64,000 nt of DNA, from NCBI RefSeq assembly GCF_934746965.1, contig NZ_CAKVFS010000001.1, forward strand, positions 1 through 64,000, given 5' to 3'. The notes under the pieces are model-generated. The model saw nothing but the letters and a program-made list of their open reading frames with translations, ran no database searches and had not been told where the DNA came from. The DNA comes from an uncultured Methanobrevibacter sp. Its GTDB lineage: Archaea; Methanobacteriota; Methanobacteria; Methanobacteriales; Methanobacteriaceae. Numbering within the stretch: the first letter of the stretch is position 1; every line of letters begins with the position of its first letter. The translations under genes were made by a program, and so were the position numbers. Positions 52,782 to 63,069 of the stretch are shown in pieces.

Positions 52782-55100
52782 ATGGTACATTATATTGAGC
52801 ATTCATTGTTAAAACCTAAATCTATTGAAGCTAGATTATATCAACAGGTTCTCGCTGCTGATGTTTTAAAAAAAGGAAATACTATGGTTGTAGCTCCTAC
52901 AGCGTTAGGAAAAACTATTGTAGCTACCTTAGTTGCATCAGATAGGTTGGAAAAAGTTAAAAATTCTAAAATATTGATAGTAGCTCCAAGTAAACCTTTA
53001 GCCATACAACATGAATCTACTTTTAAAGAATTTTTAACAGTTCCATGCTCTTCAATTACTGGTGCTGTTAAAGTTGATGAAAGAGTTAAACGATGGGAAG
53101 AGTCTCAAATAATATGTGCAACTCCACAAACTATTGAATCTGATTTATTAAAAGGAAGATATTCTTTAAAAGATGTATCTTTGCTTGTTTTTGATGAATG
53201 CCATCATGGTGTGGGATCTTATTCTTATGTATATTTAGCTTCAAGATATGTTAAAGAATCCAAATTTAATTTGATTTTAGGGTTAACTGCATCTCCAGGT
53301 TCAGATAAAGAAAAAATAAAAGAAGTTTGTGAAAATTTATATATTCAAAATATTGTTGTTAAAACAGAAGATGATCCTGATGTAAGACCTTATTTTAATC
53401 CTGTTGCAATTGACTGGGTTAGAGTTAAGATGAGTAGTGAATTAGAAAAAATTAAGGCTCATGTTGATAAAGCTCTTAAAATTCGTCTTAAAGGTCTTAA
53501 AAATATGGGAGTTATTAGAACAGTTTCTGTTAATAAAGCTGATATTCTACGAGCAAGAGGTAGAGTTCAAAGTACAATTGCAAGAACTGTAAATCCTAAA
53601 AAAGAATGTTTTCAGGCTATTTCTATTTTAAGTGCTGTTATTAATATACAACATTCTCAAGAACTTATTGAAACACAGGGTGTTGTCACATTTAATAAAT
53701 ATGTTTCTCGTTTACGTAAAAAGAAAACAAAAGCTGCAAGATCTTTAATTCAGGATTCCAATTTTGGTAAAGCAATTTATCTTGCTAGGGAAGCTGAAAA
53801 ACATGGATTGGAACATCCTAAGCTTAAAAAAGTAACTGATATTATTAAAAAGGAATTGGGTCAAAATGGTCAAACTAAATTGCAATCTGATAGATATGTT
53901 AATGATAGTGACCAAAAATCTTCAAAAATAATTGTATTTACTCAGTATAGAGATTCACTTGAAATGATTCACCAAAAACTTGAAAAAGAAGGAATCAAAT
54001 CTGCTAAATTCTTTGGTCAGGCTTCAAGAGATGGTGAAAAGGGATTAACTCAAAAAGAACAAAAAGAAATTATAAAAGCATTTAAAATAGGGGAATATGA
54101 TGTATTATTGTCAACAAGTGTAGCTGAGGAAGGTATTGATATTCCTGCAGTTGATTTAGTTATTCTTTATGAACCTGTTCCATCAGAAGTTAGAATGATT
54201 CAAAGAAGAGGGAGAACAGGTCGTAAAAGGTCTGGACGTGTAAAGGTTCTCATTGCTAATGGAACCAGGGATGAAGGATATTATTGGGCTTCTATTAATA
54301 AAGAACGTAGAATGAAACATCAATTAATAGATCCTAAAGTATTGGAAGAATTAAATGCTTCAGCTATTGAAAGAATGGAAAATGAAAAAAGAGTGAAAGT
54401 TTTAGATCCTGTTCCTAAAAAGGAAGATTTTTCAGTAGTTTATGCTGATACTCGTGAAGGAAATTCAAAAGTTATACGACATTTGTCTGAGATGGAAATA
54501 GATGTTAAAGTTCAAACAATGGCTGTTGGAGATTATCAGGTAAGTGATGAAGTAGTCATTGAACGTAAAACTGCAAAAGATTTTGTTGGGTCTATTGTTG
54601 ATAAAAGATTGTTTAAACAAGCTAGATTGTTAATGGAAGAGTTTAAACGTCCATTAATTATTCTGGAAGGTGATGATTTATATAATGGGATGATTAATCC
54701 AAATGCAATTAGAGGTTCAATAGCTTCAATCGCCTTGGATTTTGGAATTAGCATAATTCCAACAAGGAATGCTCAAGATACTGCAGCAATGATTAAAAGA
54801 ATAGCTATTCGTGAACAAAATGGTGAAAAAGTACCTATTCAAATAAGAACTGATAAAAAACCGGTTAATTTGTGGGAGCAACAATTGTTTATAATTGAAT
54901 CTCTTCCAAATATAGGTCCAGTTAATGCTAAAAACTTATTGGAACATTTTGGAACAGTAGCTAATATTATAAATGCTTCTGAAGATGAACTTCAAGAAGT
55001 TGAAGGTATTGGTAAGAAAACAGCTAAAAATATTCGTAAAGTAGTTGACTCCAAGTATTTATATTTTCAAAATGAAATTAAGGAAAAAAAATTATTATGA
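52782..55100 (+). CDS. hef: Hef helicase-nuclease (XPF/FANCM family)
   Basis: Processes stalled replication forks and branched DNA. The 772 residues hold a superfamily 2 helicase (about 15-500: Walker A APTALGKT, DECH box VFDECHHG, GLTASPGS, and motif VI QRRGRTGRKRSG). They also hold an ERCC4 nuclease domain (about 545-680: GDYQVSDEVVIERKTAKDF, the XPF GD..ERK..D signature) and tandem helix-hairpin-helix motifs (about 700-765: LPNIGPVNAKNLLEHFG, VEGIGKKTAKNI). All parts are intact. It is preceded by the adhesin terminator and is transcribed alone. Confidence 0.96.
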   Translation: MVHYIEHSLLKPKSIEARLYQQVLAADVLKKGNTMVVAPTALGKTIVATLVASDRLEKVKNSKILIVAPSKPLAIQHESTFKEFLTVPCSSITGAVKVDERVKRWEESQIICATPQTIESDLLKGRYSLKDVSLLVFDECHHGVGSYSYVYLASRYVKESKFNLILGLTASPGSDKEKIKEVCENLYIQNIVVKTEDDPDVRPYFNPVAIDWVRVKMSSELEKIKAHVDKALKIRLKGLKNMGVIRTVSVNKADILRARGRVQSTIARTVNPKKECFQAISILSAVINIQHSQELIETQGVVTFNKYVSRLRKKKTKAARSLIQDSNFGKAIYLAREAEKHGLEHPKLKKVTDIIKKELGQNGQTKLQSDRYVNDSDQKSSKIIVFTQYRDSLEMIHQKLEKEGIKSAKFFGQASRDGEKGLTQKEQKEIIKAFKIGEYDVLLSTSVAEEGIDIPAVDLVILYEPVPSEVRMIQRRGRTGRKRSGRVKVLIANGTRDEGYYWASINKERRMKHQLIDPKVLEELNASAIERMENEKRVKVLDPVPKKEDFSVVYADTREGNSKVIRHLSEMEIDVKVQTMAVGDYQVSDEVVIERKTAKDFVGSIVDKRLFKQARLLMEEFKRPLIILEGDDLYNGMINPNAIRGSIASIALDFGISIIPTRNAQDTAAMIKRIAIREQNGEKVPIQIRTDKKPVNLWEQQLFIIESLPNIGPVNAKNLLEHFGTVANIINASEDELQEVEGIGKKTAKNIRKVVDSKYLYFQNEIKEKKLL

Positions 55101-55123
55101 TTTATTAAAGAAATTGAAGAGTT

Positions 55124-56260
55124 TTATTCTTCAATTCCTAATTCTTTATGTTTTGGAGTATACCATTTTTCAGCTACAAATGTAGGTAAAATAGCACTTA
55201 ATACAAGTATTCCAGTTATTACACTGTATTCTGTTTGATTAATTATTCCATTATTTAATCCAAATACTGCAGCTACAAGTCCAAATGTTAATCCAGTACT
55301 CATCATCATTGTAACATAGGTATGGTTTTGTTTTAAGAATTTTTTACTTGGATAATAAACCCCAATGTATTTACTTATTTGACGTAGGGTAAATAATGTT
55401 AAAAAGATTCCAAAACAGCTGTAAATTAAAGGTAGTGAGACTTTCATTCCTCCGATTATGAAAAATATTGGAGTTATGATAGCAAAAGCAACAGTTTTGA
55501 ATCTAGATTTAACTTCTCCTCTTGATGTGTTTTTAAAGTGATTAGATAAAATCACACCTAATATAAATGCAGGTAGAATAGCTTGCCCTCCTCCAAGACT
55601 TCCAAAGAATATAAATGCTAAAAGCAAGACAAAAATGTATTTTATTTCTAATTCACTCATTTTATTTCTAAACATTGAATTTTCAAAGAATAAGTCTGAT
55701 TTATAATAAGCTATTACAATGATTATTATTGATATTACATAAAATAACACAGTATAAATGTCAAATTTAGTAAATAATACACTTAAAGCTATTGCAGTAC
55801 ATATGTCAGTTATGAATGTTGCAACCATTATTAATTTTCCGATTTTGTATCTAAATAATCCTCTTTGGGTTAAAACTGAATATACTACGGCTATACTTGT
55901 TTCAGATAGTGCTGTGCTTGTTAATAATGATGGATTTAAGTCCCAACCTATGATGTAGTATGTAGCTAAAAATACTATTGTAAATGGGATTAAAAATGAT
56001 AAAAATCCTATTGTAAAGCTTTGTTTAAAATTATCTTTCATTAAGTTAACATCAATTTCTACACCTGCTAGAAATGTCAGTAGTATTCCTCCAAAACTAG
56101 CTATGTATATCATCCAAGATTCGCTGTGAAAAAATCCTAGATTTCCTATTATTACTCCTATGGTAATTTCCACTACAGTTACACTAATCCCTGTTTTAAT
56201 TGAAATTACACTAGCTAGAAGTATGATTATGCATAAAATTAATGGAAATACATCAGCCAT
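55124..56260 (-). CDS. Cation:proton antiporter, CPA2 (Kef/NapA) type
   Basis: A 378-residue membrane protein with about 11-12 hydrophobic segments and no nucleotide-binding C-terminal domain, like NapA-type Na+/H+ antiporters. Visible family stretches are the glycine-rich FLAGVEIDVNLMKDNF after the first helices and LLTSTALSETSIAVVYSVL in the core. The usual paired aspartates are not obvious here, so the ion is uncertain. It diverges from ogt, whose promoter lies within or next to its 5' region. Confidence 0.85.
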   Translation of the reverse strand: MADVFPLILCIIILLASVISIKTGISVTVVEITIGVIIGNLGFFHSESWMIYIASFGGILLTFLAGVEIDVNLMKDNFKQSFTIGFLSFLIPFTIVFLATYYIIGWDLNPSLLTSTALSETSIAVVYSVLTQRGLFRYKIGKLIMVATFITDICTAIALSVLFTKFDIYTVLFYVISIIIIVIAYYKSDLFFENSMFRNKMSELEIKYIFVLLLAFIFFGSLGGGQAILPAFILGVILSNHFKNTSRGEVKSRFKTVAFAIITPIFFIIGGMKVSLPLIYSCFGIFLTLFTLRQISKYIGVYYPSKKFLKQNHTYVTMMMSTGLTFGLVAAVFGLNNGIINQTEYSVITGILVLSAILPTFVAEKWYTPKHKELGIEE

Positions 56261-56397
56261 TAAATTGTCCTCCTAATTTTTTTATTATCATAGGAGTTAT
56301 CAGCAAATGTAGTTGCGGTTTGAAAATAAGTTTTTTTTCAGGTGAACCCCATCACCAAGTTATTATTTTAAATATTTTATTATTTATATTTTTCTAC

Positions 56398-56907
56398 ATG
56401 ATTTATAAAACTGAGTATAATTCTCCATTAGGTAAATTAACACTAGCTAGTAAGGATGATAAATTAATTGGTTTATGGATTAATGGTCAAAAACACTTTT
56501 TTGGAAATTTTAATGAGGAAACTATTGAAAATGATGATTTGGAAATTTTTGAAAAAACTAAAAGATGGTTAGATAGCTATTTTGATGGAAATAATCCATC
56601 ATTATCTAGATTAGATTTATATTTTCATGGATCTGACTTTAGGTTGAAAGTTTGGGATTTGCTTAAAGAAATTCCTTATGGTGAAGTGGTTACCTATGGG
56701 GATATTGCAAAAAAGATAAGTTCAAACATGTCTTCTCAGGCTGTTGGTGGTGCTGTTGGCCATAATCCTATTTCTATTATTGTTCCTTGTCATAGGGTTG
56801 TTGGTTTTAATGGTAAATTAACTGGATATGCTGGTAGTTTGGAGAATAAGGTTAAGTTATTAAAATTGGAAGGTGTAAAAATAAAGGATTTAAAAGTTAT
56901 TTTTTAA
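56398..56907 (+). CDS. ogt: Methylated-DNA-[protein]-cysteine S-methyltransferase
   Basis: Removes alkyl groups from O6-alkylguanine in DNA onto its own Cys. The 169 residues contain the active site IIVPCHRVVG and the helix-turn-helix PYGEVVTYGDIA and RLKVWDLLKEIP. I start at ATG 56398 (MIYKTEYNSPLGKLTL, the normal family start). The frame is open 52 codons further up, but those overlap the antiporter start and do not look like the family. There is no ribosome site; a TATA-like TATTTATATT about 15-25 bases upstream suggests a leaderless mRNA. The 3' end overlaps the convergent gene by 18 bases. Confidence 0.93.
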   Translation: MIYKTEYNSPLGKLTLASKDDKLIGLWINGQKHFFGNFNEETIENDDLEIFEKTKRWLDSYFDGNNPSLSRLDLYFHGSDFRLKVWDLLKEIPYGEVVTYGDIAKKISSNMSSQAVGGAVGHNPISIIVPCHRVVGFNGKLTGYAGSLENKVKLLKLEGVKIKDLKVIF

Positions 56908-57636
56908 ATAATCATAACTTTTTTTAACCCAATCCTTTTCATTCACTTCTATGATGTAGATGCCATCATAATTTTTATCTTCAAAAGTAGAGACTATACG
57001 TTTTAAGTCAATAGACCCATCACCTAATGCATAGTGTGAGTCATCATCACCATTATTATCATGGATATGTATGTGTTTAATTGAATCAAAGTACATGTCC
57101 TCAGGTCCATATCCCGCATGATTCCCATGACCAATGTCTAAAGTCATACTCATATTTAAATCAGTAAGCAATTCATTTAATTCATAAGGGTTTGTGTACA
57201 TGTATCCTTCAAATGTAGGCATATTTTCAATAGCTGCAGTTACACCTAAATCTTTTCCATATTCTCCTATTTCCTTAATGGATTGTTTATTTAGTTCATA
57301 AATTTTATCTTCAAAATCTCTTCCTAAAAATGGGATTGATCCGGGATGAACAACAACAAGTTCTGCTCCAATTTCATTTGCAAAATCAATAGATTTCTTA
57401 ATTTCAAAAACTGATGCTTGTCTAATACTTTCAGTTAATGAAGCTATATTTAGGTTAATAATTGGGGAGTGAATTGTATATTTTAAATTATAACTTTCAA
57501 AAATATCTGTATCTGGATTATGATTTGGGTATTGGTGGAGTATTTCTGCATAATCAAGACCTAATTTTTCAAAATATTCTAAATTTGTTTGTATATCATC
57601 TTTAAATCCAGATAATGTTGATGCACCTATTTTCAT
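56890..57636 (-). CDS. Sugar phosphate isomerase/epimerase-like TIM-barrel protein
   Basis: 248 residues of the xylose-isomerase-like/AP endonuclease family 2 fold: KIGASTLSGF at the first strand, YAEILHQYP, VVVHPGSIPF, AIENMPTFEG, LDIGHGNHAG, HIHIHDNNGDDDSH and the final IIEVNE. The His, Glu and Asp residues at these strand ends would bind a metal. The substrate is unknown; members include sugar epimerases and endonuclease IV. An AAAGGTGAAAT site precedes the ATG. It lies 12 bases after the PIN-ATPase gene on the same strand. Confidence 0.85.
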   Translation of the reverse strand: MKIGASTLSGFKDDIQTNLEYFEKLGLDYAEILHQYPNHNPDTDIFESYNLKYTIHSPIINLNIASLTESIRQASVFEIKKSIDFANEIGAELVVVHPGSIPFLGRDFEDKIYELNKQSIKEIGEYGKDLGVTAAIENMPTFEGYMYTNPYELNELLTDLNMSMTLDIGHGNHAGYGPEDMYFDSIKHIHIHDNNGDDDSHYALGDGSIDLKRIVSTFEDKNYDGIYIIEVNEKDWVKKSYDYLKNNF

Positions 57637-57648
57637 TTTATTTCACCT

Positions 57649-59499
57649 TTATTTTTTAACAGCAGTTATATCAAATCCCATTTCAATAGCATCTAATAGG
57701 ATATCAGATAGTTCAATACCTCTTTTTATTTTAATTTCTCCTTTTCTACTTGTTGTTGCTGTAAGCAGATATTCTCCTCCAACAAATATATCAAAGTTCT
57801 GTGTTCCATTTAATTTTCCTAAATCTAAAATCAACTGTTTTTTAGTGTGAATAATATCTACTTCAAATTTTTCCCCTTTTGATGAATGAGCTGGTGTATT
57901 TTCAAATGTTTCAACACCTAAACTGATTCCAATGTCTTTTTCGATTTCAGCTATTCTCTTACCATTTTTACCAATGATTTTTGGAATGTATTTTTCATTT
58001 ATGTAAATATTTGCTCTTTGAGGAGAAATTATTTCAACACCTATTTTTGATTTTGGAATTAATTTTTTGATTTTTTTAAGTATATGTTGTTCAGCTAATC
58101 TGTCTACTGCTGATTTTGTATTTGCTAAATCATCTGAAGAATTATTTATTAAATCCAAGTCCATTACAATAGTCTGCTCACCATAAGTGTATATTTCATT
58201 TTTAAGTTCACCAGTTTCAAAATCACGAATTTCAATAACTGGTCTAGCTAAATCAGCTTCTTTCATTCCTGATGGAACTTTGACAGTCATTCTTGTTTCG
58301 TAAACTTCTTTGATTTCTCCATCTTCAATGTAAATACTTGTGTCAACTACAGAAGTTATTACTCCAAGTTCTACTCTTGAAGATATTCTTTGTATTGCAT
58401 CAATTGGTCTTGTTGCATGAACTACACCAATCATTCCAACACCAGCCATTCTCATGTCTGCAAAAATGTTAAAATCGCTGTTTTTTCTAAGTTCATCATA
58501 AATAGTATAATCTGGTCTAACAAGTAATAAAACATCTGCAGTATTTTCCATACTTCCTTCTAATGGAGCATATTGTGTGATTTTGGAAGGTAATTGTAAA
58601 TCTCTTGGAGATTCCATGGTTTTTACAATTTTATTTAAATCTTCAGAATAATATTTAGCTAATGCTTGAACAAATGTACTTTTACCTGCTCCTGGAGAAC
58701 CTGAGATAAGTATTCCTTCAGCACTTCTACTTATTCTTTCCATTAGTTTTTCAGAAAGATTATACTCATCTAAACTAACATTGGCTACAGGTCTAACTGC
58801 AGTTATCTCAAAAGCTTCTGAAAATGGAGGTTGTGCAATGGAAATCCTATATTCTCTAGACTGAATAACTGTGGATCCAAGTTTATTAGATTCTAAATAG
58901 CTTTTAGGGTCACGTCTAGTTTTTTCTAAGATTTCATTATATATGTTTGAGATATCTGAGTAAGTATAAGGTTCATCTCCAATTTTTACAAATTCAACAT
59001 GTCCTGGTTTTCCTTTTTTAGCCATTGGAACAACATTTTCTTTTAAATGAATGGACATGGTGTTGTCATCAAATAAATATTCAATAGACAATTTTTCGTG
59101 TTGATATTCCTGTTTAAAATAATAAACAGATATTCCTTGTGCTTTAGCAGTCTCTGCTTGAACTTTATCATTTGTAACTAATGTTCCAAATTCACTTCTA
59201 GCTAAGTCTCTAATTAAGCTATCAATTTCTCCACTTTTAGCATATTTTATATCATAGTTAGTTGGACGTCTTCCTTTAAAGGTTATAGCTAATTCATCAT
59301 TATCTTGAGCTTCCTGCAATCTTTGAAGTTCCTTTAAACCTTTTATTCCTTCATTTCTATTAGCATTTGCTTGGTGTTCAAGTTCACAAACAACTGCTTC
59401 AGGAACAATAATTTCAGGATAATCTAAATTTTCTTTAGCTATTATTCTACTTATAGCACCTTCTATTATTGCACTTGTGTCTGGTATTATTGTTTTCAT
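57649..59499 (-). CDS. PIN-domain ATPase (PINA-like: PIN, secretion-type ATPase, KH)
   Basis: The 616 residues form three parts: an N-terminal PIN nuclease domain (about 1-130, first acid in IIPDTSAIIEG, later LVTNDKVQ), a central type II/IV secretion-like ATPase (P-loop SGSPGAGKST near 260-270, then MRMAGVGMIGVVHATRP) and a KH domain (about 485-545, KIIGKNGKRIAEIEKDIG). The crenarchaeal relative PINA has been linked to Holliday junction migration. MKTIIPDTSA at 59499 is chosen; an ATG at 59514 lies inside the end of hisI. It is part of the minus-strand run hisS-hisI-PINA-TIM barrel. Confidence 0.9.
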   Translation of the reverse strand: MKTIIPDTSAIIEGAISRIIAKENLDYPEIIVPEAVVCELEHQANANRNEGIKGLKELQRLQEAQDNDELAITFKGRRPTNYDIKYAKSGEIDSLIRDLARSEFGTLVTNDKVQAETAKAQGISVYYFKQEYQHEKLSIEYLFDDNTMSIHLKENVVPMAKKGKPGHVEFVKIGDEPYTYSDISNIYNEILEKTRRDPKSYLESNKLGSTVIQSREYRISIAQPPFSEAFEITAVRPVANVSLDEYNLSEKLMERISRSAEGILISGSPGAGKSTFVQALAKYYSEDLNKIVKTMESPRDLQLPSKITQYAPLEGSMENTADVLLLVRPDYTIYDELRKNSDFNIFADMRMAGVGMIGVVHATRPIDAIQRISSRVELGVITSVVDTSIYIEDGEIKEVYETRMTVKVPSGMKEADLARPVIEIRDFETGELKNEIYTYGEQTIVMDLDLINNSSDDLANTKSAVDRLAEQHILKKIKKLIPKSKIGVEIISPQRANIYINEKYIPKIIGKNGKRIAEIEKDIGISLGVETFENTPAHSSKGEKFEVDIIHTKKQLILDLGKLNGTQNFDIFVGGEYLLTATTSRKGEIKIKRGIELSDILLDAIEMGFDITAVKK

Positions 59500-59500
59500 T

Positions 59501-59908
59501 TTAATACACGTCATCTGGATTGAAAACTCTTTCTAAAATTGTTTCAAGATCTTCCTCATTAAAGTTTTCAATGTTTGGTTTATTTGTGGTTTTTAATTTC
59601 CTATAAAAGCATGAAAAATAGCCTTCATGACACGCTGCCCCATTTTGTTTAACTTTTAAAACAATTGCGTCCATATCACAATCAACAAGTATTTCTTTAA
59701 CTTCTTGTATATGTCCGGAACTTTCACCTTTTAACCATTGTTGGTTACGTGAAGTACTCCAATAATGAGCTTTTCCACTTTCAATTGTCTTTTGTAAAGC
59801 TTCTTTATTCATATTAGCTACCATTAATATTTGCCCAGTTTTCCAATCTTGAGCAATGGCAGTAATTACTTTTTGACCATTTATATCATGCCTAAAATTA
59901 ATTTCCAT
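59501..59908 (-). CDS. hisI: Phosphoribosyl-AMP cyclohydrolase
   Basis: Third step of histidine synthesis: opens the adenine ring of phosphoribosyl-AMP. The 135 residues carry the metal-binding DCDMDAIVLKVKQNG and CHEGYFSCFY motifs and the family start QDWKTGQILMVANMNKEAL. It is the single-domain archaeal form, without the HisE pyrophosphohydrolase. It begins 3 bases after hisS, so the two histidine-related genes are co-transcribed. Confidence 0.96.
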   Translation of the reverse strand: MEINFRHDINGQKVITAIAQDWKTGQILMVANMNKEALQKTIESGKAHYWSTSRNQQWLKGESSGHIQEVKEILVDCDMDAIVLKVKQNGAACHEGYFSCFYRKLKTTNKPNIENFNEEDLETILERVFNPDDVY

Positions 59909-59911
59909 TGT

Positions 59912-61207
59912 TTATACACCTTTAATATACTCAACTACATTGTTAAGGTCTACTAACTCCTGGTTTCCACTTTCCATATTTTTAATGGTAATCTGATTGT
60001 TTTCTAAATCTTTAGCTCCAATAATTGCTACCTGTTTTACTTTGATTTTATTTGCATGGTTCATTATTTTTTTGAATTTTTTACCATTTAAATCAACATC
60101 ACAGGCTATTCCATTTGATCTTAATGTTTGAGTTATTTCATATGCTTTTTGTCTTACATCATCAGAAATTGGGGCTATATAAATATCTATTGGACATTTA
60201 AGTTCTTCAGGAGTAGTTAATTCTTCAATTGCATTCATTAATCTATCGAAACCTAATGCGAAGCCTGTTGAAACTACTTCTTCACCACCAAAGATTTTAA
60301 TTAAACTGTATGTTCCTCCACCACAAACTTGTTTTTGAGCTCCGAGAGATGGAATATAAACCTCAAATACGATTCCAGTATAATAGTCAAGTCCTCTAGC
60401 AACACCTAAGTTTAAAGTATAATTTTCCATTTTAAAACTAGCTAATGTGTCAACTAATTCTTCTAATTCATTTAAAGCATCATGTGCTTCTGAATAAGGA
60501 GCAACTAATTCTTCAATATCTTTAATAATGGATTTATCTCCAACTAAATCAATTAATTTAAATAAAACATTGTTTAATTCTTCATTATTGATTATAGGGT
60601 TTTCACCAGTTAATGATTCTTTTAAAAGATCTTTATCTCCTTTATCAATAACCACCATAATTTCTCTTTGAGTTGAAGTATCTATGTTAAAATGTTTAAA
60701 TAATCCACGAATGATTCCTAAATGATTTATATTAACATCAGCTCCATGAATTCCAAGTTTTTCTATGGATTCTGCACACATTGTGATTACTTCAGCTTCT
60801 CCTTGAGGTGATTTAGCTCCAATTAATTCACAACCAAATTGCCAAAATTGTCTAAATCTTCCTTTTTGAGGTCTTTCATATCTAAAACAACTTCCATAAT
60901 AATAGAGTTTGATAGGTTTTGATGCAGTTTTTTGAAGCTCATTTAAGTATAATCTAGCTACTGGGGCTGTAATTTCTGGTCTTAATGTTAATTCTCTGTC
61001 GGATTTATCTTTAAAATTGTATAATTGATCTACAATTTCTTCTCCAGATTTTGTTGTAAATAATTTTAATTCTTCAAATAAAGGGGTTTGAATTTCTTGG
61101 TATGCATAATTTTCAAATACTTCCCTTAATATGTTTTCTGCTTTTTTTCTTTGTCTCATTTCATCAAAAAGAAAATCTCTAGTTCCTCTAGGTCTTGTAA
61201 ACTCCAT
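59912..61207 (-). CDS. hisS: Histidyl-tRNA synthetase
   Basis: Charges tRNA-His. The 431 residues show class II motifs: motif 1 region KAENILREVFENYAYQEIQT, motif 2 FRYERPQKGRFRQFWQFGCE, the histidine-binding ARGLDYYTGIVFEVY and motif 3 STGFALGFDRLM. The C-terminal anticodon-binding domain runs from about residue 335 (IDIYIAPISD). A TGGAGGACCAC ribosome binding site precedes the ATG. It is the first gene of the operon with hisI. Confidence 0.97.
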   Translation of the reverse strand: MEFTRPRGTRDFLFDEMRQRKKAENILREVFENYAYQEIQTPLFEELKLFTTKSGEEIVDQLYNFKDKSDRELTLRPEITAPVARLYLNELQKTASKPIKLYYYGSCFRYERPQKGRFRQFWQFGCELIGAKSPQGEAEVITMCAESIEKLGIHGADVNINHLGIIRGLFKHFNIDTSTQREIMVVIDKGDKDLLKESLTGENPIINNEELNNVLFKLIDLVGDKSIIKDIEELVAPYSEAHDALNELEELVDTLASFKMENYTLNLGVARGLDYYTGIVFEVYIPSLGAQKQVCGGGTYSLIKIFGGEEVVSTGFALGFDRLMNAIEELTTPEELKCPIDIYIAPISDDVRQKAYEITQTLRSNGIACDVDLNGKKFKKIMNHANKIKVKQVAIIGAKDLENNQITIKNMESGNQELVDLNNVVEYIKGV

Positions 61208-61352
61208 TGTGGTCCTCCATTAATTTAATAATAATTTCATAATATTATAAATTTTATTATTTGATATATTTATAAGTGTTTGAATGTATTATTTATTTTT
61301 TTTAAATAGCATTACAATTAATTTTTAGGTTTAAAATAAGTAAATTAGGAGT

Positions 61353-62159
61353 TTAAGTAAGATTTTTCACTTCTTTAACTCCTTTGTAAATATAGATTAT
61401 CAATAAAACAGCTGACAGTAATGAAATAATTAATGTTGGAATAATCCATGGGAATTCTAATAATAGTACATCTATATTACTAGATTCTAAAATAGTTACC
61501 ACTAAATTATTTAAGAAATGAACACTTATTGGAATTAGAATATTGTCTGTTTTCAAATATAAAATACACATACAAATTCCGAATAAAAATGCACTTATCA
61601 TTCCTCCAAATTCATGACCCATTCCAAATAAAAAAGATGAAATTAAAATAGCTGGAATAACTCCAATTCTTACTTTTAGTCTGTTAAGTAAAACTCCTCT
61701 GAATACTAATTCTTCTACAAGAGGTGCAAGAATAATAGTTCCAATAGCATCAAGAATAAATGCAATTGGAGTAAGTGGTTCGTAAACCCAATCAAATCCA
61801 GTTTCCCAACTTGGGTCTAAAAATCCAAGTACAATATCAAAACCTGATAGTAATGCTAAAAAAATCATTGCAAAAAATAGATTTATTAAAAATACATATA
61901 TGATTTCTTTTTTATTATTTTTTTCAAAAACATTATTAATATTACTTTTTAAGCCATTCGTGTTTTTTAAAGCATAAATAAAAAATATTAATATTAATAA
62001 TGTTAGTACATCAAACCATAATTCATCAGATTCATAAATAGCTGGAAATATTGCACTTAGAATAGTTATAAGTATTACTGCAACTATACAACCAATTATT
62101 AATTCTCTAAGTTTTATAGTTTTTAATCTTTCATTAAAATTGTTGATATTAAAATCCAT
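61353..62159 (-). CDS. CPBP-family intramembrane metalloprotease homologue
   Basis: A 268-residue membrane protein with about 8 hydrophobic segments. It carries the CAAX protease/bacteriocin-processing (Abi) motifs: EELVFRG (near 143-149), FGMGHEFGG (second His) and VHFLNNLV (third His). Substrate is unknown; relatives act in prenyl-protein processing or in immunity to peptides. About 145 AT-rich bases separate it from hisS; nothing else is seen there. It diverges from aroE. Confidence 0.88.
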   Translation of the reverse strand: MDFNINNFNERLKTIKLRELIIGCIVAVILITILSAIFPAIYESDELWFDVLTLLILIFFIYALKNTNGLKSNINNVFEKNNKKEIIYVFLINLFFAMIFLALLSGFDIVLGFLDPSWETGFDWVYEPLTPIAFILDAIGTIILAPLVEELVFRGVLLNRLKVRIGVIPAILISSFLFGMGHEFGGMISAFLFGICMCILYLKTDNILIPISVHFLNNLVVTILESSNIDVLLLEFPWIIPTLIISLLSAVLLIIYIYKGVKEVKNLT

Positions 62160-62214
62160 AATTCAATATATGTAAAAAGAAATATTTATATAATTAAATA
62201 AATATGTCTAGTAT

Positions 62215-63060
62215 ATGATTAATGGAAGTACAAATGTTGTAGGTTTAATAGGTCATCCTGTAGAACACAGCTTTTCTCCATCTATGCACAATGCTGCTTT
62301 TAAAAAATTAGGCTTGGATTATGCTTATGTTCCTTTTAATGTTTTTCCAGACAATTTAAAATCAGCTATTTTAGGGGCAAAAGCTCTTAATATTGTTGGA
62401 TTTAATGTAACTATTCCTCATAAAATCAATGTTATGAAATATTTGGATAAATTGGATCCAATAGCTAAATTAATTGGTGCAGTTAACACTATTGATTTTA
62501 AAGAAATGAAAGGATATAATACTGATGGGATAGGTTGTATTAAAGCTATTGAAGAAGTAACTTCAATTAAAGACAAAAATGTTGTTGTAGCAGGAGCAGG
62601 AGGAGCTTCAAGAGCTATTTCATTTTATTTAGCTAAAGAAAATCCTCAATCTATAAATATTCTAAATAGGAATGTTAAAAAAGCAGAATTATTAGTTAGA
62701 GATGTTAAAAGTTCTAAACTGACTGATAATATTAATTTTGATTCAATTGATAAAATAGCTAGTTATGTAAATGATGCAGATATTTTGATTGACACAACTC
62801 CTGTAGGAATGAGTCCACATATAAATGATGAATCTATTGTCAAGTCAGAGGATATGCATTCTGATTTAGTAGTTAATGACATTGTCTATAATCCTAATGA
62901 AACGGTACTTCTTAATGAAGCTATTAAAGCAGGAGCAACTCCAGTTTATGGAATTAAAATGTTGTTATATCAAGGTGCAGAAAGTTTTGAAATTTGGACT
63001 GGAAAAGAAGCTCCTGTTGATGTGATGGAAAAAACACTTAGAAAAACACTTAATTTATGA
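62215..63060 (+). CDS. aroE: Shikimate dehydrogenase
   Basis: Reduces 3-dehydroshikimate with NADPH in aromatic amino acid synthesis. The 281 residues show the substrate site IGHPVEHSFSPSMHNAAF (about 13-30), FNVTIPHKINVM with the catalytic Lys, GYNTDGIGC, the NADP loop GAGGASRAI (about 127-135) and a late LLYQGAESFEIWTG. There is no ribosome site and a TATA-like TATTTATATAATT lies about 20-30 bases upstream, which fits a leaderless mRNA. The next gene begins 9 bases after the stop. Confidence 0.96.
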   Translation: MINGSTNVVGLIGHPVEHSFSPSMHNAAFKKLGLDYAYVPFNVFPDNLKSAILGAKALNIVGFNVTIPHKINVMKYLDKLDPIAKLIGAVNTIDFKEMKGYNTDGIGCIKAIEEVTSIKDKNVVVAGAGGASRAISFYLAKENPQSINILNRNVKKAELLVRDVKSSKLTDNINFDSIDKIASYVNDADILIDTTPVGMSPHINDESIVKSEDMHSDLVVNDIVYNPNETVLLNEAIKAGATPVYGIKMLLYQGAESFEIWTGKEAPVDVMEKTLRKTLNL

Positions 63061-63069
63061 GTAGATAAA

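Noticed and set aside
56242..56397. 52-codon extension of the O6-methylguanine methyltransferase
   Set aside because: It overlaps the 5' end of the divergent antiporter gene and its promoter, and is absent from the family.
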